64,000 nt of DNA from Ligustrum vulgare (Eukaryota; Streptophyta; Magnoliopsida; Lamiales; Oleaceae), in assembly GCA_963555705.1 (NCBI GenBank), contig OY743168.1, forward strand, positions 24,911,128 to 24,975,127, read 5' to 3'. Of this stretch, positions 34,691-44,255 are shown piece by piece. How positions within the stretch are numbered: position 1 is the first letter of the stretch; each line of letters opens with the position of its first letter. The notes beneath the pieces were generated by a model. That model was not told where the DNA came from. It searched no databases and saw nothing but the letters and a program-made list of their open reading frames with translations. The translations under genes were made by a program, and so were the position numbers.

Positions 34691-35236
34691 ATGGATATCA
34701 TACTTTCAAATATTCGCAAATATTATTCCAATCTTCCAGTAAATGATTTGAGAAAAATTTATCGAATTAGGCTCGAAAGATTGAGGTTGCTGATGGATCA
34801 TGGCATGCCAGAAGATGTTCGCTGGTTGATCGAAGCAAAAGTTCGATTAGCTGGTGAATTACCAGATTCATTTTCTAAGCACAAGCCTGGCTTAGGTAAG
34901 AGTACTTTTGCAAAGAAGCGAAGAGCAAAAAGATTAAATAGTTGCTACAAATGTGCTCGATGGACATGTGATACCCGTTGTAAATCAATAGGATATTCAT
35001 CCATAAATCGAGATGATAAGATAGACTTCATTAAGGGTGGACTGAGTAAGGAGTCATTGGATGATATCCGATTGACTCTTGAGACGCACCCTAGTGGGTA
35101 TGTGCAGCGTGAGCTACTATCTTTATGGGCTAAATTCATCAGCGATAAAGAGAGATATAGTCTCAAAAATATAATAGCAAAAGATCCTGTTTGCCAGGCT
35201 ATTATAAACAATGATGCTTTGGCTATGCAGCATTAA
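34691..35236 (+). CDS. Unrecognised 181-codon basic, Cys-containing protein
   Basis: The frame opens at 34655; the first ATG is at 34691 and gives MDIILSNIRKYYSNLPVNDL. Features: a helical, charged N-terminal third (RKIYRIRLERLRLLM; WLIEAKVRLAGELP), a strongly basic patch KKRRAKR near residue 80, and a Cys cluster CYKCARWTCDTRC (CX2CX4CX3C) near residues 85-97, which could bind zinc. The C-terminal third is helical (SKESLDDIRLTLETHPSGYV, then QRELLSLWAKFISDKERYS). No family is recognised. It lies on the same strand as LOG, 260 bases upstream of its ATG, and on the opposite strand to the host LTR element. An uninterrupted frame in such AT-rich DNA supports a real or recently real gene. It could be an exon of a longer gene, a captured host fragment or an element accessory gene. 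The basic patch and Cys cluster suggest nucleic-acid binding, by inference only. Confidence 0.6.
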   Translation: MDIILSNIRKYYSNLPVNDLRKIYRIRLERLRLLMDHGMPEDVRWLIEAKVRLAGELPDSFSKHKPGLGKSTFAKKRRAKRLNSCYKCARWTCDTRCKSIGYSSINRDDKIDFIKGGLSKESLDDIRLTLETHPSGYVQRELLSLWAKFISDKERYSLKNIIAKDPVCQAIINNDALAMQH

Positions 35237-35496
35237 TACAAGGTAAATCATTTGATATATATGCACATATAAAATATTTTTCTGTTTCCTTTCACGAGTT
35301 TTGATAAAGGCTGGTTAAAAATATTAAATCACCGAAAGGTGAGTAGGATGATTTTGTCAAAAGTAAATCTTCACTTTTTCGAAAAACGACCAGTAAATAG
35401 TGAAGTTTTTCGGTTTTAAATAGCCAAACATTTTTCATAGTTCATGCATCCCAAAATAACATTTTCTCGTAAGTTTTTCCTTCTTTACTTTCAAAA
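35237..35496 (+). promoter_or_regulatory. Spacer before LOG, possible promoter
   Basis: The 260-base gap contains CACCGAAAGGTG (a 4-bp stem, GAAA loop) near 35322, an inverted repeat CTTCACT/AGTGAAG spanning 35369-35406, and TTTTAAATAGCC near 35414 as a TATA-like box about 80 bases before the ATG. Whether it drives transcription is unknown; the two ORFs might also share a transcript. Confidence 0.3.
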
Positions 35497-36150
35497 ATGG
35501 AAGGACCAAAATTTCGACAGATCAAAACTATCTGTGTATTTTGTGGATCAAAAGTGGGAAAAGGTTTTGGGTATCTTGAAGCAGCCGTGGATTTAGGAAA
35601 GAAATTGGGAGAGAAAGGTATCACTCTCGTGTATGGAGGAGGTAGCAGTGGATTGATGGGTTGTGTTTCACAATCCGCTCTAGTAGAGAAAGCAAGAGTG
35701 ATAGGTGTTATACCTACTCCTTTAGCTGATATTGCAGGAAAAACACGAGGGCATGAAGTACAAACCTTATCTATCCATGAACGCATAACTTGCATGTTAT
35801 ATGGTTCTGATGCCTTCATAGCCCTGCCTGGAGGTTTTGGTACTTTAGAAGAAATCTTTAATATTACTTCATGGGCTCAACTAGATCTCCATACTAAGCC
35901 TATAGGGCTTTTAAATGTAAACAATTTCTTTGATGGTTTGCTAACATTTCTTGATTATGCTGTGGAACAGGGATTCATATCTCCATTTTCTAGGAGAATC
36001 CTTATTTCTGCTCCTACTATCGAGGAACTGCTGGATAAGTTGCAATCATATATTCCAATACAAGATCCAGCAGGAGTAAAGATAGATTGGTCGCAAGGAA
36101 GGGGAATCAAGCGAAAATGGAGTCCGGTTAATGTAAATTTATCTTTGTGA
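35497..36150 (+). CDS. LOG: LOG-family cytokinin riboside 5'-monophosphate phosphoribohydrolase, intronless, within an LTR element
   Basis: The 217-residue product aligns from end to end with plant LOG proteins, which release active cytokinin bases from nucleotide precursors in the cytosol and nucleus. Visible motifs: CVFCGS (13-18), LVYGGGSSGLMG (44-55), VIGVIP (68-73), IHERITCM (93-100), LPGGFGTLEEIF (110-121, the PGGxGTxxE signature), WAQLDLHTKPIGLLNV (126-141) and ISAPT (170-174). Usual length is 200-240. The common pair RK in MHxRKxxM is RI here (R96, I97), as in divergent LOGL10-like members, so activity or substrate may differ. Plant LOG genes normally have several introns; this frame has none, pointing to an RNA-derived or captured copy. 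It is antisense to the LTR element that contains it. No stop or frameshift is present. Family confidence is high; catalytic competence is unproven. Confidence 0.9.
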   Translation: MEGPKFRQIKTICVFCGSKVGKGFGYLEAAVDLGKKLGEKGITLVYGGGSSGLMGCVSQSALVEKARVIGVIPTPLADIAGKTRGHEVQTLSIHERITCMLYGSDAFIALPGGFGTLEEIFNITSWAQLDLHTKPIGLLNVNNFFDGLLTFLDYAVEQGFISPFSRRILISAPTIEELLDKLQSYIPIQDPAGVKIDWSQGRGIKRKWSPVNVNLSL

Positions 36151-36160
36151 ACTCTAGAAT

Positions 36161-36362
36161 AGGTGGTGGTAGAGTACGGAGTATTCTCACTCTTGAGACA
36201 CACCATAAATTTCTAGGATTTTATCAATGTTTTAATCTTGTGTACCTCAAAGATTTAAGGTGGTAGAGTATGGAGTATTTCTTACTCTTGAAACACACCT
36301 TTTTCTTTATTTCCTCAAAAGGTCAGAGGTGGTAGGATACGGCTACTCCCGAAACACATCTC
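36161..36362. repeat. Three hairpin-forming repeats right after the LOG stop
   Basis: Units at 36161, 36258 and 36325 share GGTGGTAG(A)GTA(C/T)GG, a central ACTC, and (A)ACACA(C/T)C. Outer arms stay paired: AGGTG with CACCT in the second unit, GAGGTG with CATCTC (one wobble) in the third. They could act as the LOG transcript's 3' end or belong to the element's structural repeats. Confidence 0.75.
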
Positions 36363-36420
36363 TCATTTTGAGGATCATGAATGTTTCCCTCTTTTGTATT
36401 TTGCATGTATGACTCGTTTA

Positions 36421-36812
36421 TGCTTCTTCAGGAGCAATAATAATATCATTTCAGTATGTTTTAGATGATAGTGTTTACTTCTTCTGGAGTAAATATGTAC
36501 TTCTTCTGGAGTACATAAGTATTTATGCAAGAACTTTTCCAGACACTTATCATCTAATATTCATCTCATAATACTGATGAGATTATTTTCACATTAGCTA
36601 TATCCGTGCTATCATGTGATATTATCTTATCATACATCAACATTCCATTGTTGAATAATTTTCATCCACCCATTCAAATTCAGATATTGGTAACTTCTGG
36701 TACCATTGGATAAAACATTTTATTAATATTTATCAACCTTTTGGTAATGATAACTTCTGGTATCATTTGATAAAATATTTTCTAACTTTAGTATTGATAA
36801 CTTCTGGTATCA
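36421..36812. repeat. Dispersed mini-hairpins with CTTC(T/A)GG loop, right of the ORFs
   Basis: Stems: 36421 TGCT/AGCA; 36474 TTTACT/AGTAAA; 36495 ATGTACT/AGTACAT; 36688 TGGTA/TACCA; 36747 ATGATA/TATCAT; 36795 TGATA/TATCA. The loop core CTTCTGG (once CTTCAGG) is constant while the arms vary and still match each other. Confidence 0.88.
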
Positions 36813-36959
36813 TTTAATGAAGTATCAAATAACAATAATATTGTATATATATATTAACAATAACGATACTGGGGTTATACCACCAAGTATATATGTTGAC
36901 AACAACCCTCTAATATGTTAGAATTAACCAACAACTGAGGTGTTTATATGTATTCAATT
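36813..36959. other. AT-rich spacer in the LTR element
   Basis: Contains ACAATAA(C/T) words and a short AT tract (36843-36855). No gene seen. Confidence 0.5.
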
Positions 36960-37136
36960 GATATACCGACCATATAGGCGGTGTCAACGTGATGAAATAA
37001 TTAAACCAGCCATATAGACGGTATCAACGAGATGAAACAATTAAACCGGCCATATAGGCGGAATCGACATAATGAAATAATTAAACCGGGTAAAGCCAAC
37101 CATGTAGGTGGTAAAACCAACCATGTAGGTGGCAGC
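36960..37136. repeat. Tandem CCGGCCATATAGGCGG-type hairpin repeats
   Basis: Units near 36966, 37010, 37048, 37095 and 37118 read CCG(A/G)CCATATAGGCGG, CCAGCCATATAGACGG or CCAACCATGTAGGTGG, followed in the first three by a TCAACG/ATGAAATAATTAAA spacer. Arms co-vary: CCG with CGG in some units, CCA with TGG in the last two. Confidence 0.85.
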
Positions 37137-37639
37137 ATAATATAATTCAATTGATCACATATTAATCGTTAATTTACGATTATTATACTTGTATGTATTA
37201 TTAAGGGCAAAATCGTCCATATTTTAATATATTGCTCATATGAATAAATTGAAACCGTCAATAGGTTTAAAATTTAATTTAGAACAAACTTACTTTTGGT
37301 CCGAAGTTCAAAATCTCGTCAGGATTGCTCCAAAAACAGTTTTTAAGAAAACCGCCATGTTCGACCGCCGGAATATTTTAAAAACTGCACAAAACAGAAA
37401 AATAAGATCATAGAAAAATCCAATTCATCAAAACGGACAAACTGCCTTTCGTCATCGCCGGATCCGCCACGCGCCGCCGCCGCCGGCCGCCACGCGCCGG
37501 TGATCGGAAAAATTGACCCATCACCATAATATGTGCCTCGGCGTCCTGAACATGCCGGTGGTCTCCGATTTTCCAAAAGATCAACCGTTTGGCCGGAATC
37601 ATCATTTTTCAGTCCGCCAGCATCTTCTTCTCCGGACAA

Positions 37640-37950
37640 TAACTTCCGTTTTAACCGTTGGATTTGCGCCAAATTTCAGTCGAGTCTTCTCCTAGAAAAA
37701 CCCGTTGATATGCCGCTGGCCGATCGTCGATCGGAGTTCAGAATCGTCCGGAATAAGCATTTCAATTTTCGGTCAGATATCTGTTTTTGCACAGTTTTTC
37801 AGATTTTCTTCTTCGGTCGATATCTTTTGTTTCAGCCGTTGGTTCTGCGCCAAATTTTAGGCGAGTCTTCTCCTTGACAAGCCCGTTCTGATGGCGGTGG
37901 CCGATCGTCGATCGGATATCTGGATCGGCCAGAATCATTCTTTTTCAGTT
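37640..37950. repeat. GC-rich leader repeats with CCGATCGTCGATCGG palindrome
   Basis: Two diverged copies of about 130 bases (37642-37770 and 37825-37950) share CCGTTGG(A/T)T(T/C)TGCGCCAAAT, GAGTCTTCTCCT and GGCCGATCGTCGATCGG. They are near the PBS on the element's strand, so this is the 5' leader. Upstream, 37430-37510 is GCC/CGCCG-rich. The overlapping short frames look fortuitous. Confidence 0.8.
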
Positions 37951-38057
37951 TGAGAGAAAAGGAAACATTGGTTAGTAATAATCAGGTTTCTGATACAGAG
38001 GCTCATCATTTAGATGCAACTGTAGAGCATACTCCCGTTATTACTCAATTGGTTAGA

Positions 38058-38074
38058 GACTCGTGCTGATAACG
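38058..38074 (-). other. Primer binding site region of the LOG-carrying element
   Basis: The minus strand directly after the LTR reads CGTTATCAGCACGAGTC. ATCAGCACGAG is a PBS-position sequence I know from plant copia elements, in place of the common TGGTATCAGAGC. Confidence 0.65.
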
Positions 38075-38282
38075 TGTTATAAAATCATCGAAATCATAAG
38101 AACAACATAGAGAGAGAAATGGAGAGAGTTTAGAGGAGAGAATTTCTCTTCAAGAATTGGTGTAATAAATTGGTAAGTATAGACTCCTATTTATAGGAGT
38201 GGACAATGGCACAATCGTAATATTGTAAAGTTTACAGGGATATAATGGTTATGTCATTCACATATATACATTATTTATAACA
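38075..38282 (-). repeat. 5' LTR (right in the window) of the LOG-carrying element
   Basis: 208 bp, same termini as 31929-32136, followed by the duplicated target GATTC at 38283-38287. The TATA-like CTATAAATAGGAG reads on the minus strand. Confidence 0.95.
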
Positions 38283-38287
38283 GATTC

Positions 38288-38839
38288 GATTATTTTGTTG
38301 AAGACCTTTAAAATGAATTTTGCTAGGTCCAAATCTCTGTCACAGACTTGCTTTGTTCTTTTATGTGTTGGTTGAAGTATTTTAAACATTATCCTTATTT
38401 TGCAGCCTTTTTGGATGCCAATCTAATGTGGATTACCTTAATACAGCTGCCAGTGGACGAGAAAACCTTGAAATTACAAATCACCTCGTAAGATTTCATA
38501 AATTTCAACATTTTCCCATTAATTTCCACAAAAATTATTGTTTCGACGGCTTTTGCAGCAATTTTTTTGTGTTTATTTTTGTGTTTTATAGGTAGATTTG
38601 TGGTTAAAAATTGGAAAGAGAAAATATGTATGATTAAAAAGTAGTTTGAAAATTTGTATTGTTTATAAATTGATTTATAAATTATAATCATTGCGTAAAA
38701 AAACGATGTGTGTCTGGGAGCTTAACAGATTGTTTAGAGATTAACTTTTAAATTTTGTTATGGTATCTTGGCTCCGAAATTTTATCTGGGTTTAAAGAAT
38801 AATTGTTAGTTCTAGAGTTTTATTTTGAGAGGATGGGTT
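38288..38839. other. Pre-insertion host DNA between two LTR elements
   Basis: AT-rich DNA bounded by the target sites GATTC and GGGTT. One exon-like segment (38406-38487) stands out; nothing else is recognisable. Confidence 0.5.
38406..38487 (+). other. Exon-like segment of an unidentified host gene
   Basis: Flanked by a pyrimidine tract plus TTTTGCAG and by GTAAGA, the consensus splice borders. The 82-base segment is open in two frames; one reads FGCQSNVDYLNTAASGREN and then LEITNHL. No family is recognised. A second exon-like segment on the same strand is at 53933-54014, so a host gene may have been stretched by the insertions between them. Weak evidence. Confidence 0.3.
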
Positions 38840-39331
38840 TGTAATGTTTCGATACATATATGCACAACGGAAATTAAACAAATACGAAACCATAACCCGG
38901 ATCAACCTTGCACTTAGATAGAATTTGTGATTAGAATGATACCTTTGATGAACACCGTGAATCTGAAATCTGAAACATGAGGTACAATCTTGTCACCACC
39001 AGCTGTCCAATTGTCTAACTTCTAACAAAAATCCACACAGCGAGTTGATTCTGGAACTCCATCAATCTCCAACTATTGGAATGGATTCGAGAGATTTGAT
39101 TTTTCTCTTTGTGCTAGCAAAAAAAAAATCTCACACTAGGATATTATAGAAAAGCGACTATCCCGATTCTCTTAATTTCTCTATAATAGTGCACATATTA
39201 ATATGTGCACCTCAAAAAACCCTAACCCTAATGACAATATGACTTTTAATGGGTCTTGATTAATTAATCATATTAATTAATCTAATTGTAAAGTCCGGCC
39301 CAGCAATTGGGCTTGTACATTAATTTTAACA
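38840..39331 (-). repeat. 3' LTR (left) of the copia element
   Basis: 492 bp, TGTAATG...TTTTAACA, followed on the plus strand by ATCTCCCACTTG, the complement of the polypurine tract. It preserves the ATTAATTAATCATATTAATT site that is disrupted in the other LTR. Confidence 0.93.
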
Positions 39332-40680
39332 ATCTCCCACTTGGACAAGATCCAATTCAAGATATTCAATTCTCGTCTTTTGTGTGCGACCCATTAGGTT
39401 CCATTCACGATGGTAAACGTCGTATTATTATTATTCCAATCTGATTGGAATAAGATGAATTTAAATCTCTATTTCTAATTCATCCTCGACTTACCAAGAT
39501 CGATTAATTCACGTCGCCGTCCTAGATTGACATTTAGCAATGTGTCAAGGCAATCCATGTGAAAGGAAAAGTCACGTGGCAGGACAAGACCAGTTCATGT
39601 GCGATTACCATGGAAATACAATCCCTTCATCAATATAACCCAATTCCTTAAGAGATATGGATAGCGTCAATCTCATTTCAATCAATTATGTTATTCACTT
39701 CTTATCTTAGTTGATCTTGTTATGACTGAAAACACATTTTCAACTCATAACTTCACCCCGGTCGAGGAATTTACATCAACTTAAGTAAGCGAAATATAGG
39801 TTATAATCTCCTACTACCCAGGAGTGACGAATCCTCATATTGGACATACACAACCTTCATATGACTCTCACTATACCCGTACGACGTCATCCTGATGACT
39901 CCCTCTCAAGAGCCAACATCAACGCTCGCCAAAGCATAGTAATCATCATATAAGATTTTATGACGTCCTCAAGTCAAAAGACCAAATCCACAACCGCGCA
40001 TTAGAGATTCACCACTGACGCTTGGATAGTTATCCATGTGGAATCTCTGGGCGGGTCATCCAATGCTTTGTTCATCTAACAATGCATCCACGTGTTCATT
40101 TGAATGTCCCTCTACATTCTAGCTTGTGAGATAAGCTACTTTCTTCATAAGAAAGAAATGCAACAAATGCTAGTCTAACTGCAACAACAATATCCGTATC
40201 TTACTGTTACTTCGACTAGGGACAATTTTAGAATAAGATATTAATGACTTGTTTCTCACAGTCACAACACATTGTGACTTACAAGTTAATTAAACTTACT
40301 CTACGGACTCTATTATCTAAATAGTGAGTTAAACTCAATTTAATAATAGATCTGCCTTTATTGTAACAATGATAATATGTGTTATGCTATTTCAACGATT
40401 GGATTTAGAGCAGAACACTGATATACTCCCACTAGATCCAACAACTCATGTATCTTATACATAACGAGTTTATGTGACAATCACATTCCCTTTGGGATAA
40501 TGGATTTACAGGTGGATCTTAGACATGTGATTCTTCACATATTCAACATTTGCAAGGTTAGTGAGCGTGAATTCTATTTTTCTACAATCTTCAAATAAGA
40601 TAGTAGCCCTTAAATACATACTTAGATCATCGATGAGACTTAGTTCCCTCGCTTGCGAGATGGCTCCATTGTCGTCACAG
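39332..40680 (-). other. 3' region of the copia element, no gene seen
   Basis: AT-rich DNA between the polypurine tract and the RNase H remnant. No frame of note. Confidence 0.5.
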
Positions 40681-40689
40681 TACTCATTA

Positions 40690-41652
40690 CTGGAGTTACA
40701 ATGCTAGGAACAGTTATAGTTCACTAATGAACTTAATAATCGAGATTGCTTCACAAGCACTTATGTATTTGGTCTCGGTTGTATATTTAGCGGTCTCTCT
40801 TATTTGAACTATTTCAAACTGACCACACCACTACTATGAGTTAATAACAATTAGACTGAATATTTCCTTCATCCCTTCCTGGGCTAAAGGATGGTATCTC
40901 TGTACCTGAAGACTGTAAGTCTACATTTCTCCTCGTGTCTAGTGTATTCTTAGTATTTCTCAAGTACTCAATAATACAAAAGGTATCGTACATAATGTCG
41001 CGTTTAAGAAGATCTTATTGTCAAATAATCAAGTATCTTCTCCATGTCATTATTTCTCAATATGCGTTCTAAACATCATTTTGAAAAGATTAACCCCAAA
41101 ACTTTTGGGATAGAATCCTATATTGGATTCACTCATGCTAACCCCATTAGCATTACATCTATGTACGTGGATTGAGAATCAAAACAACCTTCCAAATCTA
41201 TCTCTATAGATTCTGGTTCCCAAAGTAAATGTCTTATTTCTCAAATCTATCATGGAGAAATTTAAAATAATTGCACTTTCACTTTAAAGGTTAGAGACTC
41301 AACTTCTGATCAATAATATGTCATCAGAAATATTGAACACTCCCACTAACCTTTTATACACACACATGATTTATCTTCAACTTTTGATAAAATCAAACAT
41401 TTTGATTATCTCATCAAAATTAAGATTCTATCTCCATGAGGCCTGCTTTAATCTATAATAGATATTTGTAGCTAGTATACTATATTTTAAGGATTCAAAA
41501 ATCCCATTATAGCATGTTGTTACCACAAGTAGAATCCGAATTGATTCAGAGTAAACACATTTATAGCCTATGGGTCTTACCCATTTCAGGCGAATCAAAT
41601 AAGTTCCAAAACTTGTTCTTATCTCGAATTCCATGGCTTCCTGCCATCTCAT
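40690..41652 (-). pseudogene. Copia reverse transcriptase/RNase H remnants
   Basis: At about 40735-40800 the minus strand reads AKYTTETKYISACEAISI, a decayed copia RNase H block (normal STTEAEYIAACEAAKEA). At 41652-41500 it reads MRWQEAMEFEIRTSFGTYLI and RPIGYKCVY, corresponding to the start of copia RT (WxxAMxxEI ... PIGCKWVYK). Order and strand match the element. The intervening sequence is too damaged to place the YVDD box. Confidence 0.65.
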
Positions 41653-43477
41653 TTAGTCAACACTTGACTTAGCTTCTATGTAAATATTGGCTCATTATCC
41701 TTGATGACTAATACAATATTAGCAATCAAGGATGTGTAACTCAATGGAGTATACATGATCCTAATATCTTACATTGAGCTAGTGTGTTCTCAATCGTCAC
41801 CACGTCCTGAGCAGCGCGTGTGTTCCAAGCATTGATCTATGCTTCATCCAATGCAAGCGCAAATTCTAGCTTATTTAATCGGTTAAGTATATGTGCAATC
41901 ATGAACTCTTACATGTTCTACTTTTACTTCCACTGTCTTCTCTTAGATGAACTGTATCTCTAAGACAATAACAGAATTCGAGATAGACTTTCTTTCTCGA
42001 TAGGAATGTAGAAATAATATCCAACAATCTTTTGGATATCCCACAAATATACATATTGGACTAAGGCTATTGCTTATCCAAATTTGGTATACTTCTAATA
42101 AGTATCGAGGTCTTAAATCTTAACGCGAGGAAGATTAGACCTTTGAAATTCATATCTTATATGGACCTTCATCAACCGATTATCATGGAACATGACTAAG
42201 TGTGTAATATAAAGTTTTTAGTGCAAGGCTCCAAAAACTATTTTGGAGATTTTTGCGTGGCTTCATCAATGATTGCATCAATTATAATCTTTGTCCTTTC
42301 ATATTCGTCATTGTGCAGAGAGGTATATGAAAGAGTTATCTATGCGAAAATTATGTTCTCATAACATAATCTTGAAGTCAATCACTTTATAATATTCTTC
42401 ACTTTGGTCAAATCTATGTGCTTAGAATATTTTACTCATTTTGGTACTCTAATTTATATCTGTATTATTTGAACTTTTCAAACTTACAGATTTAAACTTT
42501 ATTATAGATAACAATGACAATCATGGTTATCTAATGATTAAAGACCAATCTGACATATGTCTGCTTACATCCAAATGTAACAGGCTCAGTGGATCAACCA
42601 TCCCACCTTTTCCCTTTTCTAAGAAAATTGACTTATCAATTTACCTCCAAGGTGAGATATACATATATCTCTATTAATTGAATAAGTCAAGTGTCAGATT
42701 TAAGTGTGACTTCTTCTTTGCCAATATTCAGAATGTAGACTGTTTTTTATTTACCTCACTTCCATAATATCCCATTTAAGTTATCGAATAACTATTATTC
42801 TTAATTAAAGAGGATAATCACTTCATGTCCAAACATGAAGTGGAAGTGTCGTTCTTCATAAGAACTGTAATTAACAATTGTCTAATTTTAAACTGAATGA
42901 GAAGACAAAAATAGGTAATAGCTTCTTAAGCTGTTCAAACAACATTTGCTTTATTACCTACAAATAGGCACATCACCATTTTTCGCAATTATTCTACTTT
43001 TAGCCATTGTATATTATCGATATCTAATACTTGATTGGCTAAGTAGATTATTTAACCTCTATCAAATAGAAAACTGAAGGAGAAGATGCACAAAACTTCT
43101 CACTTCTTCAGTTCGGTTAAGGAAGCCTCCCAATTATAAATGTAGTGTCCTATTATTGGCATATTCGAGAAGAGTATTCTCGATCATATCGTGTTTTGAG
43201 ATCATTTCTCAAAGGATGATGCCAATTCAAGGATTTCAGTCTAATGAACTTACTCAGCGTCAATTGCACTGTATAAGTTCACGTAATAACTCAAATTTTA
43301 AAACTCATACAACAACAATAAAAAATAAATCACATATTATCATGTATAAATCAATTTAATAAGGTCTTTTATTATATTGATTGCTCCTACTGTTTTACTT
43401 GAATTAATGACCCTCAACATTAATCTCGTAGAATCCTGTTAGATTCACATTAGGCTAGGATCCCCGTTTATTCCATT
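41653..43477 (-). other. Presumed decayed gag-integrase part of the copia element
   Basis: No motif could be confirmed by eye. The position between RT and the leader implies old integrase/gag, but only short frames remain. Confidence 0.35.
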
Positions 43478-43970
43478 AGAACCTTGAGTGACTCAACAAG
43501 CTCTAATGAGACATCCAGGTAGATACTCCCATCAATCACATCTCCATGTGACTCCTAGATCATCAAGTAGACAACTCTTTTTCGCACACATCTTATGTAT
43601 TTACTTGATTGTGCCTCCAAAATCTCATCTCCTTGAGTGACTCAACAAAAGATAGATTTCGGTTAAATTCTATCAATTGTTCAGAAACATCTTATGTTTC
43701 ATAGTGATAAACACACCTTCCCACTTGCAGTCTTGAGTGACTCAACAAACCGCATCGAGGGTGGATTCTGGTTTTTTACTATAACAATGGAAGGCACTTT
43801 TTATTAACCAATTAATACGAATTTAATAAATTGCTTCCAAAATTATATCACTTTTGATTGACTCAAAATGATGTTGTTTTGGTTAAGTCTGACCCATTGT
43901 TCATAAGTATCTGATACTTCATAATGAGAAACATATCTACCATTGAGTAGCCTTGAGTGACTCAACAAGC
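43478..43970. repeat. Repeated palindrome TTGAGTGACTCAA
   Basis: Perfect copies near 43482, 43634, 43731 and 43953, and a degenerate one near 43855 (TTTGATTGACTCAAAA), spaced 80-150 bases apart. The inner TGACTCA equals a GCN4/bZIP-type half-site pair; a regulatory role is inference. Confidence 0.85.
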
Positions 43971-44255
43971 TGACATCGATAGTAAACTCTGGTTTTCATT
44001 ATAACAATGGAAAGCACAGGACTTAATATAATTTTAAGTGAGGGGTTTGTCTCATCATTCCCATTAACTAACATCCACCATGCAATTAATCATACATACA
44101 TTATTACTGTGGATGATTATGGACAATATCTATCTAGTCTTCTCGAGCCATGAAGAAGACTAGTTGGTCAATTCCTAGGGGACACTTCATTCAATCATCG
44201 ATTGCTAAATACAATAATCTCCATTTGTTGCTGCAACTTGTATCCTATACTAGTT

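Larger units (their letters stand above)
31929..38282 (-). mobile_element. Young copia-like LARD-type element carrying LOG and a second ORF
   Basis: LTRs of 208 bp at 31929-32136 and 38075-38282 start TGTTATAA and end TTATAACA. They differ at one visible position and are flanked by the perfect 5-bp duplication GATTC (31924-31928, 38283-38287). The element reads on the minus strand: the LTR has a CTATAAATAGGAG TATA box, the internal end next to the right LTR reads CGTTATCAGCACGAG (PBS position), and the segment next to the left LTR reads TTCAAGGGGGAG (polypurine tract). No gag, protease, integrase, RT or RNase H is found in the 5.9-kb interior. It holds five 65-bp repeats, hairpin arrays, GC-rich leader repeats and two intact ORFs on the opposite (plus) strand. 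Movement must have used enzymes from another element. Confidence 0.92.

Noticed and set aside
35442..35819. 125-codon minus-strand frame over LOG
   Set aside because: Shadow of the LOG coding frame; no independent motif.
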